A stretch of 64,000 bases of DNA from Cotesia glomerata. Taxonomy: Eukaryota > Arthropoda > Insecta > Hymenoptera > Braconidae. Below, piece by piece: positions 12,286-27,910 of the stretch; the first letter of the stretch is position 1; every line of letters starts with the position of its first letter. The stretch lies in NCBI RefSeq assembly GCF_020080835.1, contig NC_058164.1, positions 5,915,666-5,979,665 of the forward strand, given 5' to 3'. The notes under the pieces were generated by a model. That model searched no databases. It was not told the origin of the DNA and saw nothing but the letters and a program-made list of their open reading frames with translations. A program made the position numbers and the translations under genes.

Positions 12286-13979
12286 AGCTTTTTATCAAAG
12301 CTTTGTGATAAATTTCATTTTAAATACTTTCTTGGATTTTAAAAAATTTTTTGTTATAAATTTTACGTTTTGAACAATTTTAAGATCAATCGCAAAAAAA
12401 AAATTTTATAGACGCTTTTTTGGCACAAAGCCCTATCTAGTTGCCGTTATACGCCCTTTGGACATTTGGGACGTGAAATATGTAACTTTTTAAATGTGTA
12501 GGTTATTAAACAGTGTTTCAGATGCATAATGGAAGGTGTATGTAGAACATAAGTTTTGGATATGCCACTCGAAGTGCTCGGTGAAGCGTTCAACAAAACT
12601 GTCAATGTCTACGCGGCCTATAAATCACTCAACGTCTAATGCAGATATACATGTACTGCGAGTGGAGGTCATTCAAGAAAAATTGTCTCCAGCAGAGCCA
12701 ACTTTTTATTCCAATGACATTTCGCGAATTGGACTATTCTTTATTGACCAATACCGGCGCTGCGCGGATGTCACTAGAACCCAAAATAAGAAAAAGGAAA
12801 AGGAAACAGAAAAATAAAACATGTTGACGAGAATAACGGAGCAGAGTCTAAGAAACAGTATGTAAATCCACGTTCTAGTTCTAGATCGAAGAAAGGAGCA
12901 GAGAGCAGAAAGTGATTGAGTGATTTGTGTGAGTAAATTTCGTTAAATTTACAACCCTTTTTATTATTTTTTTTTCCAAATTTTTTTGTCAGCGAGCATG
13001 AAGCGTATTTATATAAAATACAAGTAACAACTTGCATCCATCAGTTGTTACGAGAGTCTACTGGAGCATCGTGCTGACTCATAAATTATTTCAAATTCTA
13101 TTCCTCTGTGTATCTGTCTGTGTAACAACTACATCTGCATATATATGCGCACACATTGACCGTGGGAGTACAATTGTAGGTGAATATACAAAGGATCTGG
13201 TGACGCAAACCCGTCGGATCTCTATGTCGTGTAGTCAGTTTACGTCCGGTTCTCTTGAATATTGGATTCCTAGATTTTCTTCTATTCCTCTACTTCTTTC
13301 GATGAAATTCTACTGCCGCGTTCAAAACAGAACCTGAACAATTTTATGCAGCAGCGCATCAAAAGAACAGACAACGTTTAGTGTTATTGCATCTCTTATT
13401 TCTCGAGTGGGATCCATGTGTAGAACAAACGTACGCGTTCGCGTTCTGCATAAAGGAATCCTGGCAAAAAAATCCTCTTTTCTTCAAAAGAACTGTTTTA
13501 TTGAAAAATTTTTACTTTAACTGCTGTCAAGAGAATAATGTTGAATAGATTTTTTAATCTTCTCTTAATCTTTGACTCTTGAGTCGATTTTTTGCAATGA
13601 AAGGTAACTACTTGATTCAAAAAAATTTTTTTGAACAGCTTGTTTCAATTCAAGAGTTTTTTTTCCTTGAAACTCATTTTTGAGTGAAGAAAAATCAAAT
13701 TTTTGTACTTCGTCTCTAAAATTAAAAATAATTTCATTTTCCTTCAAGAATTTTATATTTTTTGTTTAAAAACAAATTTTTTTATTCAAAAAAAAATTTT
13801 ACTTGCATTCAATATAAATGATATTCAAGACTTATTTTTGACGATTTAAAAATTAGTAAAAATCTGAACATGTTGATGTTTTTGAAAAAAGTCAATAATA
13901 CTTCGAATTAATGTTACCTTGTATCCAAATGCTCGAAAAAAAAATTAGGAAAACGGTTGACCCTGAAGGCCATCCCTGC

Positions 13980-14889
<910 letters not shown>

Positions 14890-16675
14890 AAAAATTCAAA
14901 ACTGTTGTTTGCTTTAATAAATAATTTGGATTTTCATTAGTACTGTATAAACAACCATTTAATCTCCAAATTTTCCAAAAATAATTATCTGAACTCGCAA
15001 CCACATTGAGATAACTCATTCAGTATGACGAGCTGACTTTCTCGTTTTGATGATAAATATACGAGGGATTTTCTCATTTGCACGTCTTCCATTTAATTTA
15101 TATCTTACATCTCCACAGCATTCACGTAAATGCAATACATATGAGAAGGGAGTAAAGAGTAAATAGTAAAGAGAGTAAACAATATAAGCGCAAGTACAAG
15201 GGAAGAACATGATCGTTTTATTTCCCTGGTGATGTCGTGGCGTCGCCAACATTTATGATATCGCACTCATCTTACCCCCGAGTCGTTATGGAGAATATAA
15301 TAGATGTCAAAGAAGTAAAGACTTGACTGCATTGTGGTGTATAGTAGTTTTCCCACCCCATTTTGTTCTATCCTATTCTGGCTGAGGATGTCCACCGGGA
15401 GGGATAGGCAGTCTCTAGAACACGTACGTTCCTCTTCATCCAATAGCTATATCTCAACTCGGTAAACTCAGCACACCGCAGCACGACACACCTCCCCGGC
15501 CCGGTGGCGCATACACCACACGAGTTATCCGACAAGTAAAACTTTACGCTTGGTTTCGCCCCCGAGACTACTTTTCATTCAGATTCCCAGGTGAGAAGAA
15601 TAAGAAGAAGAAGGAAGAAGAAAAAGTGTTAAAAGTAGCTGACACACTAAGATACAAGGATACATGTAACACGCAGCAGACACTTACGAGAATTTCCTAC
15701 TGTGCTATACTTTAAACTCTTTTTATTTAACTACTGCTAAGTCCACAAGCTACTTATACAGATATATATGTGGACGCTCCACTTATCACGTTTATCCACA
15801 CCAGTTTTTACCACCTTACTCATAAGTGGTTTTAATCATCGCAATAACCGACTTTTATCGCTCTGATTTCATTTTATTTTTAAAGCTACAAAAATATTAA
15901 TTGAAATATGTCTTGTGTATGGATTAAACTTTCAGAGCAAAAGTGTTGGAGATTTTTTTTCTTTTTATAGTAAAATTATTAATTTATATTTATTGAGTTA
16001 ACTTTTTTAAAAAGTTTTAAAAGAAGTTTTATTTATCAAAAAATTTTCAATTTCAAAGCTTTTGTTAAGTTCTTTGATAAAAGCTTAATTTTTATTGATT
16101 ATTCATTAATAATTACTTTACACTAATTTTCTTAAAATTTTAATGAAGTATTTAAGCATTAGTGTTCTCAAGATGGTCTAATCACTTGATATTTCATGCT
16201 GAAAATGTGATACTGTTTATGTATGCTACTAATCTCCGAATTTATAATCGTGAAATCGGCTTTTAGAAGCTTTGACTTTTTAATTAATTTAGCTAAGATT
16301 TCATATTATACAGAAAATATAATTAATGTAAGATGATTAATAATATAGACAGGAATTTTTATATCTTTCAATTAAATTTCATACATTCAAGTATGGTAGA
16401 GTCAACTTATTCATAAATTCATTTTTTGCTATATTTTTTTGTTTTCACACATTGTATTTTTTATTTGTATTAATTTTGCATGATATGGCCCTCGGAGAAT
16501 TTCGATTCCAACAAAAATATATTTATAAATAAATAAAAATATATTTTCCAACAAAACAAAAGCTTACAAATTGATGACTAAATTCTCCAAGGTTTATAAA
16601 TTGAATAGAATTTTTTATTCTATAAAATCTCCTATTAAGGACATAAAGAGAAAATAAACGTAAAATAGTATTTAC

Positions 16676-16833
16676 CGATAATCCTCAGTTTCACCCAATT
16701 GTCGAACAGCTATCGGAAACTCACTAGGCCCATGAGCTTTTAGTAATTCCTGGAGTCTCACTAATCCTTCATTATTTTCATAAATAATCGTGAAGCTTTT
16801 CCACCCCCACGCTTTCACAAGATCCACGTACGC
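16676..16833 (-). CDS. Kainate-type glutamate receptor, exon 4 (amino-terminal domain)
   Basis: 158 nt, entering in phase 0 and leaving in phase 2. The acceptor ATGTTCCAG ends at 16834 and the donor is CG|GTAAAT at 16675. It encodes AYVDLVKAWGWKSFTIIYEN, then GLVRLQELLKAHGPSEFPIA and VRQLGETEDYR. The block W.GWK.FTIIYE followed by LQELLKAHG matches the centre of the insect kainate receptor amino-terminal domain, where the first lobe gives way to the second. No stop codon, frameshift or unusual residue is seen. Confidence 0.95.
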
Positions 16834-19800
16834 CTGGAACATAAAAATACCAATAAATTTTTAAAATAAAACAAAGTATATAAACAACGCATATTGCTTT
16901 TAATAATCTGATTACACAAATATCCACAGGCGGAAAAAGATTTACTCCGTTCGCAACAAATTCCGGTGCGGAACTAGCATCGATAAATTACTTTTTTCTG
17001 GCTCGGCGTTTAGAATCCCTCCTATTCGGAAAAATCCACCACCTCAGCAATTTTTTATACAACATCGTAAACTGAATTTGCAAAATGAGGGAACCCATCT
17101 TCGTGTCTGTATATCAATAACTTAACATTGACTGGGCCCATAACCTGCTCGTTAACTCGTAGCTCATGCATTATACTTTACTGCTGTCTTAGTAACAGAC
17201 TTCGGCATGAGTTGGGAGCAGACTTGAGAATTGTTGGAAATGTAGAGCGTTGAACAGAGAGCGTCGAACTGAAAACTAGAAACTGTAAACTGGGAACCAT
17301 ACTTACGGCCACTAACTTGAAACAAAGTTTCGCACAATAAAGTCAGCTTCAGAGTAAGAGTAAGAGAAAGTTAACAGGATTTCCCATTTCTTAACACAAA
17401 ATTTCCGATATAGGTTCAAGTTTTCCGAAAGCTTTGGCTTGTATTATCAGCAAACAAGTTTAACTACTACCTCAACAGTTTCAGCACTAATTTATAGCTC
17501 TACATAGATATACCCGTTCTCCAAAGTCATAATATAATGCGCACTTTTACTAACTGCTATATTACTTATTATCTCGGAACTGGCTTTAATTAAATCCGAC
17601 GTCTGCTTACAGCACTTGAGAACCCTTGCTTTGACTCAAATTTCGATGCTCAACCAGGAGCTTCTGTGTCCAAATCTTCCTACGCTCATTATTAAATCGC
17701 CATTTTCTGCTAAGAGAAGGTCAAGTGGAGAGAGCTTGAGGTAAAGATGAATCTTTGCAATTTCAAACTTTGATTGAATACCCAAATATTGTGAAGGTTG
17801 TTGATCCTGGATCATAAATCAGTGAACGGAAAATTAACAATGGTTTGTCGAGCTTATTTTGATTCAAAACTAAAACAACCTGTTTAAAAAATTTTAAAGA
17901 CAAGCACATAGCTTGTTAATATAAAGTCGTTGTTAAAGTAACTTTGACAACATGTAACTTTCAGCAAACTTAAGTTAAAACATTTTTATTAGTTCAGCAA
18001 AGCTGTTACCTGACCGCTATTTTATGACCGTGGTTTAAAAGTTTTCATTGTCTGCAGACCACTTTTGCTTTGAAATGAAAAATTGGTTCTAATAATAGTA
18101 ATCGCTTCCAAATAAGCTTTCTAGCTGATTATTGATGCGATTAACTTAAATGATTAAGCTTTCAATCACATGGAATATTGAAACAGTTTAGAATAAATCA
18201 TTTTACCCAATGATGGGTAAGAACTTATGTATCAAGTTATTGAATATTCAATCCTACTATTTAACAACTGATATTTTATCGAACCAGATGAAAATAGGAT
18301 TTGCAGTAAATTTTTGATAAGCCAGAAAGCTGTGAATTATCGTTAATTCCCTTCTTGCTAAATTTTGAATTTAAACTTACATTTTTTTCGTTGAATTAAT
18401 CTTTGTTTAAAAATATAACACGTTACTAATGTAAAAAAATTTTTTTACTTTTTTTTGGCATCAGTAACATGATTTATAAAAAATTCTTCCATCAGTGTAG
18501 CTCACTTTTGACATAAAATCTCAGTAAGCACTATTACACCCAGTAATTTAAATCCATTACTATTGCAATAAATAAATTGAAAAAAAAGACTTACATTAAT
18601 CTTTATATAAAATTGTCAGTGAAATAATATTTATTTAATTCCGGTAGAATTTTTTTGCCCACGTAATGTAATTTAAAAAATATTTAAATATGAAATGAAA
18701 AATACGAGGTAATTCACGACAACCAATTGAGCGTGATTTTCCTTGTCAGTAATAATTCATGCCAACAGTGATACCGCAAGAGCTACACTGGCATTACGTA
18801 TTCTTAGTGTGATGACTCTCACACCTGTACAAAACTACGTACTACATATTTTACAATATTATGTAGAACTATATAGAGTGTCGGTGTATATAAATACATG
18901 TATTCATGCGAGGGAAAATTAGACGAGTTGGGCGCTGCGGGTAATGTAAATTGCTCGGAAATATTTCAAGGCAAAATAACGGAGGGAGGCTCCAGCTCCG
19001 TGCGGAGTGTCGTTATGTGGAACGGGGAGAAGGGTGGCATCTCGATGTTTCCCCGTTCGAAACTTATAACTCATACTATAACTCCATAACGGTATCGGGT
19101 AAATTCGACGGAGCCCTTTTCTCGGGCATTGTCGTGCAGCAAAGTGGAATTTATCATTGTTATGGAGTTACTATTTCAGACACGTATGTGACTGAGTTAT
19201 ATCTTATACATCAGACTCACACCACCCGAATAAATCATATAAATGCACATGTTCATGTATGATTCGACACTGGCTCTTTGTATTCTGCATATTTTCTCTC
19301 CTGGCAACTTCCAGAATTGCACAGCCCGGCATTCAATTCACGTGTGTCCTTTGGGAACAGCTAGTGATTTTCGGCGGCTCTAAAACTCACTTCATGATAT
19401 TTATATCTTGTATCTTGTAACTATTCTTTAGTATAAAATCTATTTTTCACTCGCCGGCTCAAAATTTTCAATTTCTTTTTTTTTGCTAATTAATTAAATA
19501 GAAAAAGTTTATAAATTTATCAAGTACTAATAAATTGTATGGAAACAATGTATTATTAAAAATTCATTTGCCGACATTTAATAAGGTTAATTAAATATTT
19601 AAAATATTTTTTCATTAAAAAGTATCATAAAAGAATTTTAAAATTAAAATTATATGAAAATACATCAAAGTAAATTTTATTCGTAATTAAAAAAATCACG
19701 AACGAATCAAACAAATGATTCTCTTAATTAATATCAATCAACGAGACGAGGAATGGTATTTTTTTCAACATATCACAGGAATTTACAAGAAAATCTAATT

Positions 19801-21556
19801 AAATAAAATATTTTACAGTAATTAAAAGCTCGAAATTTACAAAAATGAGATAAAATTAAAAAAAAATTCAATTTATAATTTTCCATCAGAGTAGAATAAA
19901 TTCAATAAACTTGAACAAAAATTACCGAAACGACATCCAGTGCTTCCAAAAATCGATATTAATAAAAATGTGCATGCATGATTCGTTCCATTTATTTTAT
20001 TCTGTTACTACAAACCCAAAATTTTGCTCGCGTTTCGCATGAAAAAAATTGAATTTACAAAAATAAAAACCACCTGGAGCGCTCCATAATTGACAACCGG
20101 AAAATATCAAATAAAATGAAACCGAGCGCGAATAAATTTCTAACTAATGTACTTACACTAAGCCCCCATTCATTCATTTTGATTCGCGAATTCGATCAAA
20201 CTTGTACCAAGTAAAAGCATGATAAATTTTGACTCGAGATTTATCATTTTTCAGGTAAGGGAAAAATAAATAAACCGGAATAATTTTCATCTAAAAACTA
20301 ATTTTCTTTTTTATTTGGACTCCAACGGGACGGAGGTTTTTATCGAAGGGGGAACTATCGACAAAGTAATCAACTCCAACATCAATATGTATCACGTCGT
20401 ACCAGAAAGGACATAAAAAAGTAAAATAAATCAATAAAAATAAAGGTCGTTAGGGGTTACGGTAGCAATTGAAGAAGGTGTACCACGGATCTTAAGCATT
20501 AAAGATTCCCCAGTCCCCAATCCGAAGACGCAATCTAAAGAAATCAAAGGGTATCTCGATTCCTCTTCTTTCTCTCATTCGATGGCCTTTTTTGTACGGC
20601 CACCAACAGTTCCTTTGATCCTCGAAGTAAATTGAACTGCAAAACCATATTTTCTCAGCCTCCTCGGGTCCTTTTTTACCTTCAGTCACCCTCTTATACA
20701 GCGACTTCTCATACCCGAAGACTTTCTTTGCACAACTTTCTCTCAGCACTTCTGTCTTTCTGTTTCAATGTTTCTTATTCATGGCGACTCTTTAGACCTC
20801 CAAGATGTCTGTCATTGCCGACAAAACTATTACCAAGTCATGTTGCAATATCACTGGCAAAGGATCTCTTTAAATATAAACAGATGTCATAAAAGTTAAT
20901 AGAAAAAACATCAAATGAAAACTGCTCTTTTCACTGCAAACAACGAATTAACTTTTTTATTATTTTTATACCAATGAGAATTTATTTTCTCGGGGTTAAG
21001 ATTTTATTCAAGTTTATTTTAATAAAGAAACTTAAATGTTTATTTAATAATTTTATTAATTGGAGGAAAAAATTGTTAGTCTATTTTTCTTACAGAGAAA
21101 ACATAAAAAAAATTTTTTTTATTTTAATATCTGTAAAGTAAAAGCCCCAGTATATGATTATGAACCAGTATATGATCACTCCATCTATTTGTATATCTAT
21201 ATTCGCAAATACAAAGCAGTATACAAATACATGGAGTGATCATATACTGGTACATGATCATATATTGGGGCTTTTACCTTAATAATTTTTCTTTTAAGAA
21301 AATTAAGTTAATTTTTTTATTAAAATAATTATTTTTTACAAATTTTATTGTTTTTAAATGATACCAAAACATTCTTGAAGTAAGTAAAAGTTCGTAAGAT
21401 TTTTTTTGCTTCGTTAAAATCAATAAAATTATTTTTTAGTTAACAAATTATTAAATGAAAATAAAATTTATCAATATTGAAAGAATTCTGCAAATTTTTA
21501 CAGCAATTGTTATCAATAAAATCTTGTATAATAAATGTATCAGAGAAACTACTTAC
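16834..21556 (-). other. Receptor intron 3 (4.7 kb)
   Basis: Contains the short palindromic element at 21138-21277. A GC-richer segment at about 18900-19370 holds short overlapping frames without family resemblance. A short inverted pair GTTACTAATG/CATCAGTAAC lies around 18420-18475. Otherwise AT-rich with nothing recognised. Confidence 0.85.
21138..21277. mobile_element. Palindromic MITE ending in GTAAAAGCCCC
   Basis: A 140-bp near-complete palindrome. The outer arms GTAAAAGCCCCAGTATATG and CATATATTGGGGCTTTTAC enclose a second pair (GTATATGATCACTCCAT and ATGGAGTGATCATATAC) around a short centre. It is a typical small foldback MITE; no clear target duplication was found. Confidence 0.6.
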
Positions 21557-21741
21557 TTTGGATAAAGTGGTCGGATGAGGATATAGGTTGACGAGACAGC
21601 TTTCACGACGCAGTCTGTAGTCCCACCGCGTTTCCAAATGTGGTATTTCCATCGTGTCACAGATGCTTTGCACGTGAGATGCAGTATGCGCATTTTGCGG
21701 CCCGAAAATCGCGGCCACTCCAGTGCTTAAGAGATGACATA
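21557..21741 (-). CDS. Kainate-type glutamate receptor, exon 3 (amino-terminal domain)
   Basis: 185 nt, entering in phase 1 and leaving in phase 0. The acceptor TTTTTCAG ends at 21742 and the donor is AAA|GTAAGT at 21556. It encodes VCHLLSTGVAAIFGPQ, then HTASHVQSICDTMEIPHLE, WDYRLRRE and NLYPHPTTLSK. The blocks AAIFGP, HVQSICDTMEIPH, and NLYPHP are strongly conserved in insect kainate receptors. The Cys residues are typical positions for amino-terminal-domain disulfides, although pairing cannot be seen here. It lies 24.3 kb from exon 2, so intron 2 is the largest in the window. Confidence 0.95.
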
Positions 21742-24700
21742 CTGAAAAATAAAATTATTTATTATTTATACTAGCATATTTAAATCCGTTTATCGTTTAT
21801 AATTCAAACGTAGGTAAAAAACTTTTGCTGATAAAATGCGATATAATTATTTCACACTTCAAATTATATTTACGAGTAAGTTTATTCAAAATAATAAAGT
21901 CTTTCATTGAATTTCAATGGACAGAGTATCAAATTCTGTAAATTTAAAATATTATTTTCCGGGTCAATGCGGCTGTATATCTAGCTTAATAAAAAATTTA
22001 TTGCCATTTTCGAATATAAAACTACATCGTATTATTTCAGTTGAGTGCTGACAATCTTAATTGAAATTTCCAGAAGCCATTCAAAATTAAAACAAATAAT
22101 TTATAAACTTCCAAAGCTTGCAATTGAAAACCGAGTTATTTTCTCGGAGAAGTTAATTATGGTTGAGTAGAGATCTGGGTTAAAGGGAATACTTTTTTAA
22201 ATAAAAAATCCTCTTATTACAAATTTCTATTTATATTTTTTTGAGAAACAAATTTAATTACTTGAAATCAGAAACTCTGGACAGTTTACTTAACTTTCAA
22301 ATTCATTTAACCAAATGAATAAATGAATTTATTTATTTCATGTTTATTCAAACATTTATCGTATTTTTTTTTTGATTCACCATTTTCGATTAAAAAAAAT
22401 TTCATATCATTTTTATTTTAAATTTAAATTTAAATACACTGTAAAATAATGTTTATAAAAATTTTTTTTTAACGTTCCAAACTTTTTGGAAAAATTCAAT
22501 TAATTTTTACAGCCTTAAACACAAAAAAATGAAATATGTTACAATATATAAATTATTTTTTTTCACATTCTAAATTTTCCAAAAAGCTCCAATGAATTTT
22601 CCAAGGACTCAATCAATTAAGAAATCTGGCAGAAAATAAATTGAAGTAAACCTGAGCCACGTTGAATAGAAGGTAGATAAAAAATAAAAAGTAACGTTTA
22701 TTACGACAGATATAATACTCAAAGTCATTGAAATAGTATACCTTGATATTGCTTCCAGCATATTTTTTATTATTATTATTTTTATACCACTATACTATCA
22801 CACTGTATTATATATTGCTTGAACTCGTCTCTCACATCAGATATATATTGACTCTATGAAATTTGACTCCGGCGTTTTGTGAAACACGATATGAATATAA
22901 ATCTATTCATACATACAAATTAAATGCCAATCACATTTCTGTATATTTTAAACCTAACCGTATGAGTATTATTTCTTTATTTAAATAAATAAATATTCTT
23001 ATTTGTCAGTCCTTAGAATTTTTGTTCTGTCTTAAGTTTCGTATTTACAATAACAAACAAAAAATTGAGTCTAATAGTATAAACAAACAGTAAAATTCTG
23101 GAATTAAACAGGGTCTGTATATTTTAGAGGGTGAGGATAATCTGGTTTGTCCTCTTGACTCGGGGGGTGTTAGCTCTTGGCTAATATAACATCAGTTGTT
23201 TTTGGATCCTCGAAAGTCACGAGTCCAGAAAGTGTCTTAAATGGGATTTTGCATCCCGAGGAAATTTCTACTTTAAAAATTTAAGTATAAAAAAAATATG
23301 AGACAAAAAAATAAAGTAATTGACTAATTTAATTTTTTTTTTTTGCAAAAAAAATAATTTTCCCAACCAAAAAAGTTCTTTGATTATTTATTTTAATCGA
23401 ATTTTTTATTTAAAAATTGATTTACTTTATATTGTTGTGTTTTTTTGTTTATTGCGATTTTTTTTTATCGCATGAATGACACTGTCGCTGATATTTACAC
23501 GGGATTTAAAAATACACGACATATAGATTTTTATCGAACTGGAGGATTTTTATCGGTAGCGAGGTAATATTTACACTGTAACGGATCGGAAGTAAAAAAT
23601 TCATTTAAATTAATTCGAAATAAATATTTGATTCTTTTGAACAAATAGGGGAATGAAATAAAATTTGTGTATTTTAAAATAAATAAATTGAATGCACGGA
23701 AGCCTTTAACATTTTTTAAAATATATAAACAAATATCGCAAAATAAAACGGCAACTGGGGTAAATTTATTCACAACATGTATTTATTTGCAGAGAGACAC
23801 GACTCGGTTGTCTATATCGAACTTGACTCTGTAATCCGCTGGAAAATATTGCCAGCGTCCGGGAAAACTCTACCTTTACAGCTAGACCGGCATCATAAAT
23901 GTTTGATACTAAAACTAAACAAATAAAGTTATATGAAATACATGAATCATAAAATTGATTGTTTTATTAAGATTACTCTTTTTTTTTTATTTTTACTCTG
24001 GGGTTGTGTGTACAGAAAGAATTTGTAAATCCATAAATAAATTAGCGTTTAGAGAACGGTCAGCTGAATTGTCAACCCTCAATTTTCTTATCGGCGATTT
24101 TAAATTTATGATAATTTGTAATTTTTTTACAACTTTATTGAGAAATTTAATAAAAATTTTTTTTACTTTTTAAATTTAAATTACGTCTAAAATATTGGAG
24201 ATACGGACAATTTTTCAAGGACCATATATATCCTTATAGAAAATTAAATTAAAAAAAAAAAAGTATCTTATAATTCGTATCTACAATATTTCACCCAAAA
24301 ATTTTGATTTAAAACTTTTTCATCTGCGTAAAAAATTTTTTTTAAGCAATAAAACAATTTTCCGTGGAAAATTTATGAAAAGAGTCGAAAGTAATTCAGC
24401 AAAAGAAAAATAATTTCCCTTTAGAGTAGTTCCTCATCTGTGAAAAAAACCTCTGTAAGTAAGCCAAGCTTTGACGGCAAGCTACAATATTAATATGAAT
24501 ATGTGATTGAAGTTGTAAAGGAGTAGTTAGAGTTGTAAAGGAGTGTACCCGTTGAATAATAAGGCAAAAGGTGCTTGACCGAAGTGGACGTGGGTAGTCG
24601 GCTCATTTGGAGGATCGCAACGCGGAGGTCTTTGCCGGAAAATTTATGGCTCGAGTAATTCCCAGCAGACACCCACTCTTGTCAAGGATATAAAATACTG

Positions 24701-25242
24701 TATATATCACCATCATGTGGGTTCCGTTCTGGCAGTGGACCGGCGGTTAGCGTGGCCTACACGGAACCATGTCAGAACGGACCTCGATCTCTACTACTAA
24801 CCCCGTTCCGATCCGGCATACATTATTCACGAGCAGACAGACAGACCGACAGATATGCTATCATAAAAATTCACAAAGGGAAATTCCTTCTTCCTTCGGA
24901 TAATAACGTTACAACTCTCAAACTCTCACATCAAAGTGTATAAATATGTTTTATTATTTCTCACGCCCTGAAATTCATTGTCGCTCATGGATTTATGATA
25001 TGCGTCGCTCGAGTACCTCTGTATTATCATAAATAATAAATAGTATCATTTATTATTTATTTATTGATTCCTGTTTTTACCTCTTTTATATTTTTATCTG
25101 TCTCTCAGAGCTTTTGATTTTTTACTCTCAACTTTCACATCATTAAGTTATGAATATTTTTTAAGAAAACATGAAAAATACTTGTCTAATGTTTAGAAAA
25201 AAAAAATTTTACCTTTGTTCAATTTTTGCGGGAAAATAAATA

Positions 25243-26489
25243 CACTGTAAAAAAAATCGGTGTGAGTCCATACGGTGTACGGTGTTAAAAATTCCGGTGT
25301 TAAATTCAACACCGAAATCGGTGTAACAGTAACACCGGTCGCGGTGTAAATATTTTTTTTTGGTGTTAAATCGGTGTTATAAATTTTCCGGTTTTGATAA
25401 TATTTTAATTAACACAATTTTTATAATTAAACTTTTTATGTTCAATAATTGAAAATAAATAATCAAAAAAAGTTAGTATTTAATTTAGAAAGTTTAAAAT
25501 AATAAAATATTGAGTAGATAAATATTTTTGATTAAAATAAATACACTGTCAAAAATTTCGATGTAAAGATGGACCCGGAGCACTTTACACGGCCGTGTGG
25601 TTGTGAAATAATGGTGTGAAATTCTCTCGGTGTAAATTTTCGATCCGTGTTACTTTAACACCATTATTAAAGGACAATTTTTGGACATCATATAAATAAT
25701 CGGAAACTCTAAAATAGTGGATTTTAGTAATTATTTCATAACTTTTAAGTATTTTTTTTAAGATTTTCGGAATATTTATAAGATAATTTTAGAATCAATG
25801 TAATTTATTTAAAGCAATTTAGTTGAAATTATGTCCTTAAATCTTATGTGGAATCTTTTTTGAATAATCTTAAAACATTTTTTTAACTATTTGAGAACAA
25901 ATTTTGAATACTTTTGAGACATTTTTCGGATATTTTTGAGACAATTTTGGAACATTTCTTGGACAGTTTTAGAATATTTTTACAATAAATTTGAAACATT
26001 TTTAGAACAATTTTCCAATAATTTTGAACGTTTTTCAAATGATTTTCATAGAGATAATTTATTTTTGCACAGCTGTAGATTCGTCATGTTTAAAATATCT
26101 ATTATATTGTGCGAAATATCATGGTTACGATAAAAATAATTATTATATTGTTCCTAAACATTTAATATTGTAAATATTATTTAACTTGTTGTATAACATT
26201 CATTAAATCGATTTCTGTGCAATTTCATAAATTGAAAATTCTTAAATAAATGTTACTTGTCTCATTTTGAGAAATATTGAATATTGATTGTGTTTTATGG
26301 ATCATGTAATATTCATACTCCCATACGGTGTAAATTTATTCTACTGTTACACCGGTTACACCGATATTACAGCGGTTTAACGACGGATTTTTAACACCGC
26401 AAAAGAGCACCGCTACACCGGTGTTAATACACAGGTGTTACATAGCGGTGTTAAAATGAGTCCATTTTAACACCGCTTTTTTTACAGTG
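25243..26489. mobile_element. Non-autonomous TIR element with GGTGTWA-type subterminal repeats
   Basis: A 1,247-bp element flanked by TA, with ends CACTGTAAAAAAAATCGGTG and CACCGCTTTTTTTACAGTG. Both sides are packed with short GGTGTTA/GGTGTAA words and their complements (about ten per end), like subterminal transposase-binding repeats. A second terminus-like TACACTGTCAAAAATTTCG begins at 25542, which suggests an internal duplication or a second related copy inside. The middle (about 25860-26050) is a degenerate tandem array of a unit near TTTTGGAACATTTTTGAGACA, which produces a chance frame. No transposase is seen. Confidence 0.65.
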
Positions 26490-27910
26490 TAGAAAATTTT
26501 CATCACATGAAAAATTGATTTTAAATACAATTATTTATCTTAATTATTATTTGAATAAATATGCCTGAAATTATAGGATTTATAGCTCTACAATACTTCA
26601 AATGGTAAATTATTTTTTATTTTAAGTAAATATGACCATTCTTTGTTAATATTTTATATAAAAATGTCCTTAAATAATAATTAACAAAAAATGATGTTTA
26701 AATTTTTTTTAAATTTTCATAAATCTCGTCAATTTTATGGCAAAATTATAAACTCTAATTATTCTCGTTTTATATGTGGCGTCCATTACTAAGCGAATGA
26801 AGTACTTGTATTTATTCTATCCTCCAAAAACGAAGATTCGGTTTTAGTGGCCAGGATATTGGAACATTAAATAATAAATTTCGGAGTCTAAGATCGGTAG
26901 TATAACTTATTTACGATCCTAATGCTGGCATGAACTAAACTATGACCTTTTAACTATTAACTATTAACTATTAACTATGATCCAAAGTATCCATTAACTT
27001 TACTAGCAGAGGTGTTTTGTCTAGAATAGCACTGGTGAAGTTTGATAGCTTCTAACGATTATTAAAGGTTAACCACAATACATCAAAGGCCTGACCACTT
27101 TTTGGCTTTAGATTGGGATTTTTACAAAAGCAGCCTACGGCGATCCGGCTCCAGTAAATTGGATGTTTCTCTGTTCTGCCAAGTCAGAAGCTTTAAAAAT
27201 ACCCGATGTAGTTACATTTTTTTTTTCCAACTACCAGATTAGATATGATCGATATTTTGAGATTAAAAGTAAAAAAAAAAATATATTTTTTTACTAGTAA
27301 AAATTTCAATCATTTATAAATTTGAAATATCAACGATTTTTACAGCACAAAAAAGGCAATAAAATTTTTTTTATCAATTAGTGATAGTGCAGAGTGGATA
27401 TAATTATAATTAGTCAGTAGAATATCAGTATGAATTTATTTTAGCGTTCTATGATAATTATGATTATTAATTCATAACATAACTCTATTAACGAGCTCGA
27501 GGAAATTTTAATAGCGAACATTAAATTAATGATCGTACATGTAAAAATGAAATTATCTTCGTGATCCTCGGTTCATGTAAATTAAGCTCTCAAGTAATTT
27601 TCACTTTCACGTAAAAATAAATTGAGTGATTAAATACTCTCGGAAAATTTACTCGATTTCTCGAGAGAACTTCAAACGCGGAAATATTAAAGTTTCATTA
27701 AATATTTTATTTCACTCTCAATTGAATTTGTACCTCTACAAAAGTCGTACCTTCTGGATTGAATAAATTACATTATGGAGATTTTTAATATAATTATTTT
27801 TTTTCGATTAATTTTTAGTTTTTTTATTGTAAAAAATTGGAAATTATTCGTATTTTTTAACTTAATTATTTTTTTTTTTATTCATTAAAAAATTCAATAC
27901 TTTACACAAA

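Noticed and set aside
12536..12817. 93-codon plus-strand frame after Helitron copy B
   Set aside because: No recognised domain, ends in a Lys/Glu-rich low-complexity run, no promoter or splice evidence.
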